64,000 bases of DNA from Salinispirillum marinum (GTDB taxonomy: Bacteria; Pseudomonadota; Gammaproteobacteria; Pseudomonadales; Natronospirillaceae): the NCBI RefSeq assembly GCF_042651565.1, contig NZ_JBHSDF010000003.1; one strand, written 5' to 3'. The notes beneath the pieces were generated by a model. It was not told the origin of the DNA. It did no database searches and saw only the letters and a list, made by a program, of their open reading frames with translations. This document shows, in pieces, positions 60,794 to 64,000 of the stretch (within the stretch, counting starts at the first letter, position 1; each line of letters begins with the position of its first letter). Position numbers and translations under genes: made by a program.

Positions 60794-62347
60794 ATGACCA
60801 CAGAGTCCAAACAACGTCTCCTTGATCGGGTCGGTCAATTCCGTCGCGCCGTGGTGCGGGTCAGCTTGTTTGCTGACGGACAGCAACGCGCCTTGGACGA
60901 TGAGCTTGACCATCTGCGAGAGATCTTGCGTCAGCCCGAGGTGGACGATGAGACCTTTGAAGCCGCCCTTGCGGAAGCCGAAACGGTGTACGACCACTAC
61001 GTGGCTGCTCGGGCGGAAGATGCACGCCGGTTGGGTAAATCCTTTGCGCGCCTGAACGATCAATTGCGCCACTACAGCCCCGATCCCACGTTCTTCGACC
61101 ACCTCAGCAACGGCATTGAAGCCCGCTTGCGTAACCCGCAAGAAGTGGAGCTGTATCTCAACGAATACCGCAAAGCGCAGGGCGACCTGTTGAAAGACCT
61201 CACCAGTCTGGCGGCCGCAGAGCGCACCATTGAACGCGTAGCAAAAAACCGCAATGAGCTGGAACTGAAAGGCATCACCACCGATATTGAACAGGTCAAG
61301 CTCGATGTCTATGACTCCATTACCGATCTGGCCAACCGCATTCACCTGCCGGTCGATAAGCAACACGCCTTGCAGACCATCATTCATCAACTGACCCGCA
61401 CCCTGGAATGGCCGTACCTGTTAGGGCTGTTGAATGAGTTGATTGACTTAATAGTCTCGGTACTGAACGACGAGCAGCGCGAACTTGAGCACTATTTGGA
61501 AGAGCTCAACGAACGCTTAACCTTCATTCGTGCCTCGGTACAGCGCGCCAAACAAATTCAACAGGACTTTCGTAACGACGGTAATCAACTGGATGCCCGT
61601 ATCCAACAACACGTTGACTCTATCCGTAACGAAATGCACAACGCCACCAGCATGGACCAGTTGAAAACCGGCATCCAGCAAGAGCTTGATGATATCGTGC
61701 AGAGCATCGGCACCTTTATGCAGGATGCCGTGCAAAAAGAGCGCGATATGGACAATATGATGGCCGAGCTGGTAGAGGTCATTGCAGACTTAGAGCAACA
61801 GAATAAACGCATTCGCGATGCCTTTGAAAAAACCCGTCAACAAGCCATGACGGACAGCCTCACAGGGCTGCCCAACCGTACGGCGTATATGCAGAAAATA
61901 GAAGAAGAATTTGAGCGCTATCAACGCCTAGGCGCACCGTTAGCGCTCTGTGTATTGGATGTGGACTACTTCAAGCGCATTAATGACAAGTTGGGTCATA
62001 CCGCGGGTGACAAAGTACTTAAGATTTTGGCCCGCCAATTACAGGCGCAATTACGGCAGTACGACTTCATCGCACGCTATGGGGGTGAAGAATTTGTTAT
62101 CCTCATGCCCGGAACCGACGAGCGCGCAGCCGTCGCCGGCATGCAAAAACTCCGTCTGGCGGTCGAGAAAAGCCCGTTCCACTTCAAAGGGGAACCGGTC
62201 CCGATCACCGTATCCATTGGCTGTGCACAGTTTCAGAAGAGTGACCGCATCGTGGACGTGTTCGACCGCGCTGATGCGGCCTTGTACCGTGCCAAAGATT
62301 TAGGGCGGAATCGGGTGGAAGTAGGTTCAGTCAACGCGTCGGAATAA
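60794..62347 (+). CDS. Diguanylate cyclase with long helical N-terminal region
   Basis: Makes c-di-GMP from two GTP. The 517-residue cytoplasmic protein has an N-terminal helical, coiled-coil-rich region (about 1-345) and a C-terminal GGDEF domain (about 350-515). The active site GGEEF is in ARYGGEEFVILMPG, and TDSLTGLPNRTAYMQK and RINDKLGHTAGDKVL are intact. No inhibitory RxxD motif is clear (QLRQYD precedes the site). ATG 60794 is preferred; a GTG at 60785 overlapping the thrB end is also possible. Its 3' end overlaps the convergent receiver gene by 21 bp. Confidence 0.9.
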   Translation: MTTESKQRLLDRVGQFRRAVVRVSLFADGQQRALDDELDHLREILRQPEVDDETFEAALAEAETVYDHYVAARAEDARRLGKSFARLNDQLRHYSPDPTFFDHLSNGIEARLRNPQEVELYLNEYRKAQGDLLKDLTSLAAAERTIERVAKNRNELELKGITTDIEQVKLDVYDSITDLANRIHLPVDKQHALQTIIHQLTRTLEWPYLLGLLNELIDLIVSVLNDEQRELEHYLEELNERLTFIRASVQRAKQIQQDFRNDGNQLDARIQQHVDSIRNEMHNATSMDQLKTGIQQELDDIVQSIGTFMQDAVQKERDMDNMMAELVEVIADLEQQNKRIRDAFEKTRQQAMTDSLTGLPNRTAYMQKIEEEFERYQRLGAPLALCVLDVDYFKRINDKLGHTAGDKVLKILARQLQAQLRQYDFIARYGGEEFVILMPGTDERAAVAGMQKLRLAVEKSPFHFKGEPVPITVSIGCAQFQKSDRIVDVFDRADAALYRAKDLGRNRVEVGSVNASE

Positions 62348-62740
62348 CGCGTCGAGACATTCTTTAAACGAATCTTTGCTGAGCGGCTTGGTCAGATAAT
62401 CCGTAAACGGGTTGCTTGGATGGTCGTCGAGAAATTCGTCCAAACTGAACCCGGATAGCGCTACTATGGGCATGGTCGGTTGTTGTTGGTCATTTTCCCA
62501 AGCCCGAATGGCTTTGAGCGCGCCCAATCCGTCCAGTACGGGCATATCAATATCCATCAAAATGACATCGAAACGCGCGCCCTCGGCACAGCGTTCATCC
62601 ACCGCTGCTTGACCATGAGGGACAACTTTTGCGGTATGACCCAATGCCCGAACAAGGCCTTGCACCACGGCTTGATTGACCGGGTTATCCTCGGCAATCA
62701 AAACATGCAGGGTAATTTGGGGAGCTGAAACCTGTGGCAT
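62327..62740 (-). CDS. Single-domain response regulator
   Basis: A 137-residue receiver domain without output domain. Acidic pocket residues lie in LIAEDNPVNQAVV, the acceptor aspartate in VILMDIDMPVLDGLGA and the switch lysine in YLTKPLSKDSF. The sequence resembles the receiver domains of hybrid kinases, so it may work in a phosphorelay. It converges on the diguanylate cyclase gene with a 21-bp overlap of the 3' ends. The partner is not in the window. Confidence 0.88.
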   Translation of the reverse strand: MPQVSAPQITLHVLIAEDNPVNQAVVQGLVRALGHTAKVVPHGQAAVDERCAEGARFDVILMDIDMPVLDGLGALKAIRAWENDQQQPTMPIVALSGFSLDEFLDDHPSNPFTDYLTKPLSKDSFKECLDALFRRVD

Positions 62741-62872
62741 AAGCGCGTATCCTCAGGAACAATATGAAGCCATCATCCTGTGCAATATACGCATATTCAG
62801 TGGCAAATGCATGACGGCGGCAAGGTGGCCGACCATCATTGAAAACAGAATTTATTCATGGAGGGTCAAACC

Positions 62873-64000
62873 TTGACCGAAAAAGCAAAAATTAACGCAT
62901 CCCTTTCCCCTAAGGGCAGCCTGGAAACCTTGTCGCAACGTGAAGTACAACAACTGAAGGAAACCGGCTCTGGCAGTATCTACGCGCTGTTCCGCCAGTG
63001 TGCTTTGGCGATTTTGAACACCGGTTCCGATACCGATAACGCTAAAGCCATTTTAGAGGCTTACCCGGATTTCGAGATTCGTATTCATCAGCAAGATCGA
63101 GGTATCCGCTTGGAGTTGCTGAACGCCCCGGCGGACGCTTTTGTGGACGGAGAGATGATAGCCAGTACACGGGAAATGCTGTTCAGCGCGCTGCGCGATA
63201 TCGTATACACGCAGAGTGAGCTGGAAAGTAAGCGGGTCGATTTCGACTCGTCGCAAGGCATTACCGACTATGTGTTCCATTTGTTGCGCAATGCACGTAC
63301 GTTGCGGCCCGGTCTGGAGCCCAAAATGGTGGTGTGTTGGGGTGGACACTCCATCAACCGCGAAGAGTACAAATACACCAAGCGAGTTGGTCATGAGTTA
63401 GGTTTGCGTGGGTTGGATATCTGCACGGGTTGTGGCCCCGGCGCCATGAAGGGGCCCATGAAAGGCGCCACCATTGCGCACGCCAAACAGCGTATTCTTG
63501 GCGGCCGCTATTTGGGGTTGACTGAGCCGGGCATCATCGCCGCCGAAGCGCCAAACCCGATTGTGAACGAATTGGTGATCCTCCCTGATATTGAAAAACG
63601 CTTGGAAGCCTTCGTGCGCGTAGGGCATGGCATCATTATCTTCCCCGGTGGCGCCGGTACCGCTGAAGAGTTGTTGTACATTTTGGGCATCTTAATGCAC
63701 CCCGACAACAAGGGGCTGCCGTTCCCATTGATTCTCAGTGGCCCTGAAAGTGCAGCCAATTACTTCCAGCAATTGCATGAATTTGTGGGCGCAACTCTAG
63801 GTTACGAAGCGCAGCAACACTACAAGATCATCATCGACGATCCGGCCCGTGCCGCGCGGGAAATGGCGTTGGGTATCGAAGAGGTTACGCGTTATCGCAA
63901 AGCCCATAACGATGCATTTCACTTTAACTGGCTATTGAAAATAGCCGATGATTTTCAGCATCCATTTGACCCCACGCACGAGAACATGGCCAGCCTGAAC
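62873..64000 (+). CDS. ppnN: Nucleotide 5'-monophosphate nucleosidase PpnN (YgdH), C-terminus cut by window edge
   Basis: LOG-family enzyme that hydrolyses purine and pyrimidine nucleoside monophosphates to base and ribose 5-phosphate and, in E. coli, is activated by ppGpp. The frame reads to the right edge, about 376 codons. It matches YgdH from the start (LSPKGSLETLSQREV) with MVVCWGGHSINREEYKY, ICTGCGPGAMKGPMKGA and the catalytic PGGAGTAEELLYILGILM. I prefer the TTG at 62873, which lies eight bases after GGAGG; an ATG at 62858 is in frame but overlaps that site. Confidence 0.93.
   Translation, partial: MTEKAKINASLSPKGSLETLSQREVQQLKETGSGSIYALFRQCALAILNTGSDTDNAKAILEAYPDFEIRIHQQDRGIRLELLNAPADAFVDGEMIASTREMLFSALRDIVYTQSELESKRVDFDSSQGITDYVFHLLRNARTLRPGLEPKMVVCWGGHSINREEYKYTKRVGHELGLRGLDICTGCGPGAMKGPMKGATIAHAKQRILGGRYLGLTEPGIIAAEAPNPIVNELVILPDIEKRLEAFVRVGHGIIIFPGGAGTAEELLYILGILMHPDNKGLPFPLILSGPESAANYFQQLHEFVGATLGYEAQQHYKIIIDDPARAAREMALGIEEVTRYRKAHNDAFHFNWLLKIADDFQHPFDPTHENMASLN

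Noticed and set aside
60773..61390. 205-codon minus-strand frame over thrB end and the cyclase start
   Set aside because: Antisense shadow of a helical coding region; no independent support.

Overview
The window is a chromosomal segment of a gammaproteobacterium, probably a marine or saline aerobe near the Oceanospirillales/Pseudomonadales. The evidence is the dnaN-dnaA / oriC / rpmH-rnpA-yidC-mnmE block, a full caa3-type cytochrome oxidase locus with its assembly genes, UbiCA, PhoBR, a YehZYXW-type osmoprotectant transporter, and a photoactive yellow protein very similar to those of halophiles. This placement rests on gene content only. I see no insertion sequence, integrase, CRISPR array or rRNA; there is one tRNA (Thr, TGT).

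Layout. 1-6.6 kb: replication origin region, with dnaN (cut by the left edge) and dnaA on the minus strand, an oriC-like spacer with DnaA boxes and an AT-rich tract, then rpmH, rnpA, yidC and mnmE on the plus strand. 6.7-13.3 kb: a blue-light block, with photoactive yellow protein (pyp), its coumarate ligase (pcl), a parvulin, a DASH-type cryptochrome, a second photolyase/cryptochrome, a DUF2256 zinc protein and an iron-sulfur (6-4) photolyase. 13.3-19.1 kb: a PAS-containing sigma-54 activator divergent from a cyanate/nitrate-type ABC transporter plus cyanase, with a -24/-12 promoter and tandem palindromes between them. 19.2-26.6 kb: osmoprotectant ABC transporter (osmF-yehYXW), a sensor-like protein lacking a phospho-acceptor histidine, an alpha/beta hydrolase and an unknown protein. 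26.6-36 kb: a MATE exporter whose start appears frameshifted, then cytochrome c oxidase subunits II, I and III with ctaG, SURF1, a Sco-like protein, ctaA and ctaB.

36-46.5 kb: engB, cytochromes c5 and c4, dsbA, a degenerate GGDEF/EAL protein divergent from uvrD with a LexA-like box between them, yciA, tRNA-Thr, DUF3392, and an S1/P1-nuclease-fold protein that has lost one zinc site. 46.5-51 kb: a response regulator, phoBR with a Pho box, and ubiCA. 51-64 kb: hupB, an envelope protein, recG, an HDOD protein, a lipoprotein, polA (proofreading residues replaced), thrB, a diguanylate cyclase, a receiver protein and ppnN (cut by the right edge).

The most distinctive part is the blue-light block. 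PYP and the ligase that activates its p-coumaric acid chromophore sit next to three different cryptochrome/photolyase-family genes, and no tyrosine ammonia-lyase gene is present in the window. The cyanate cluster forms a coherent import-and-hydrolysis unit with a visible sigma-54 control region.
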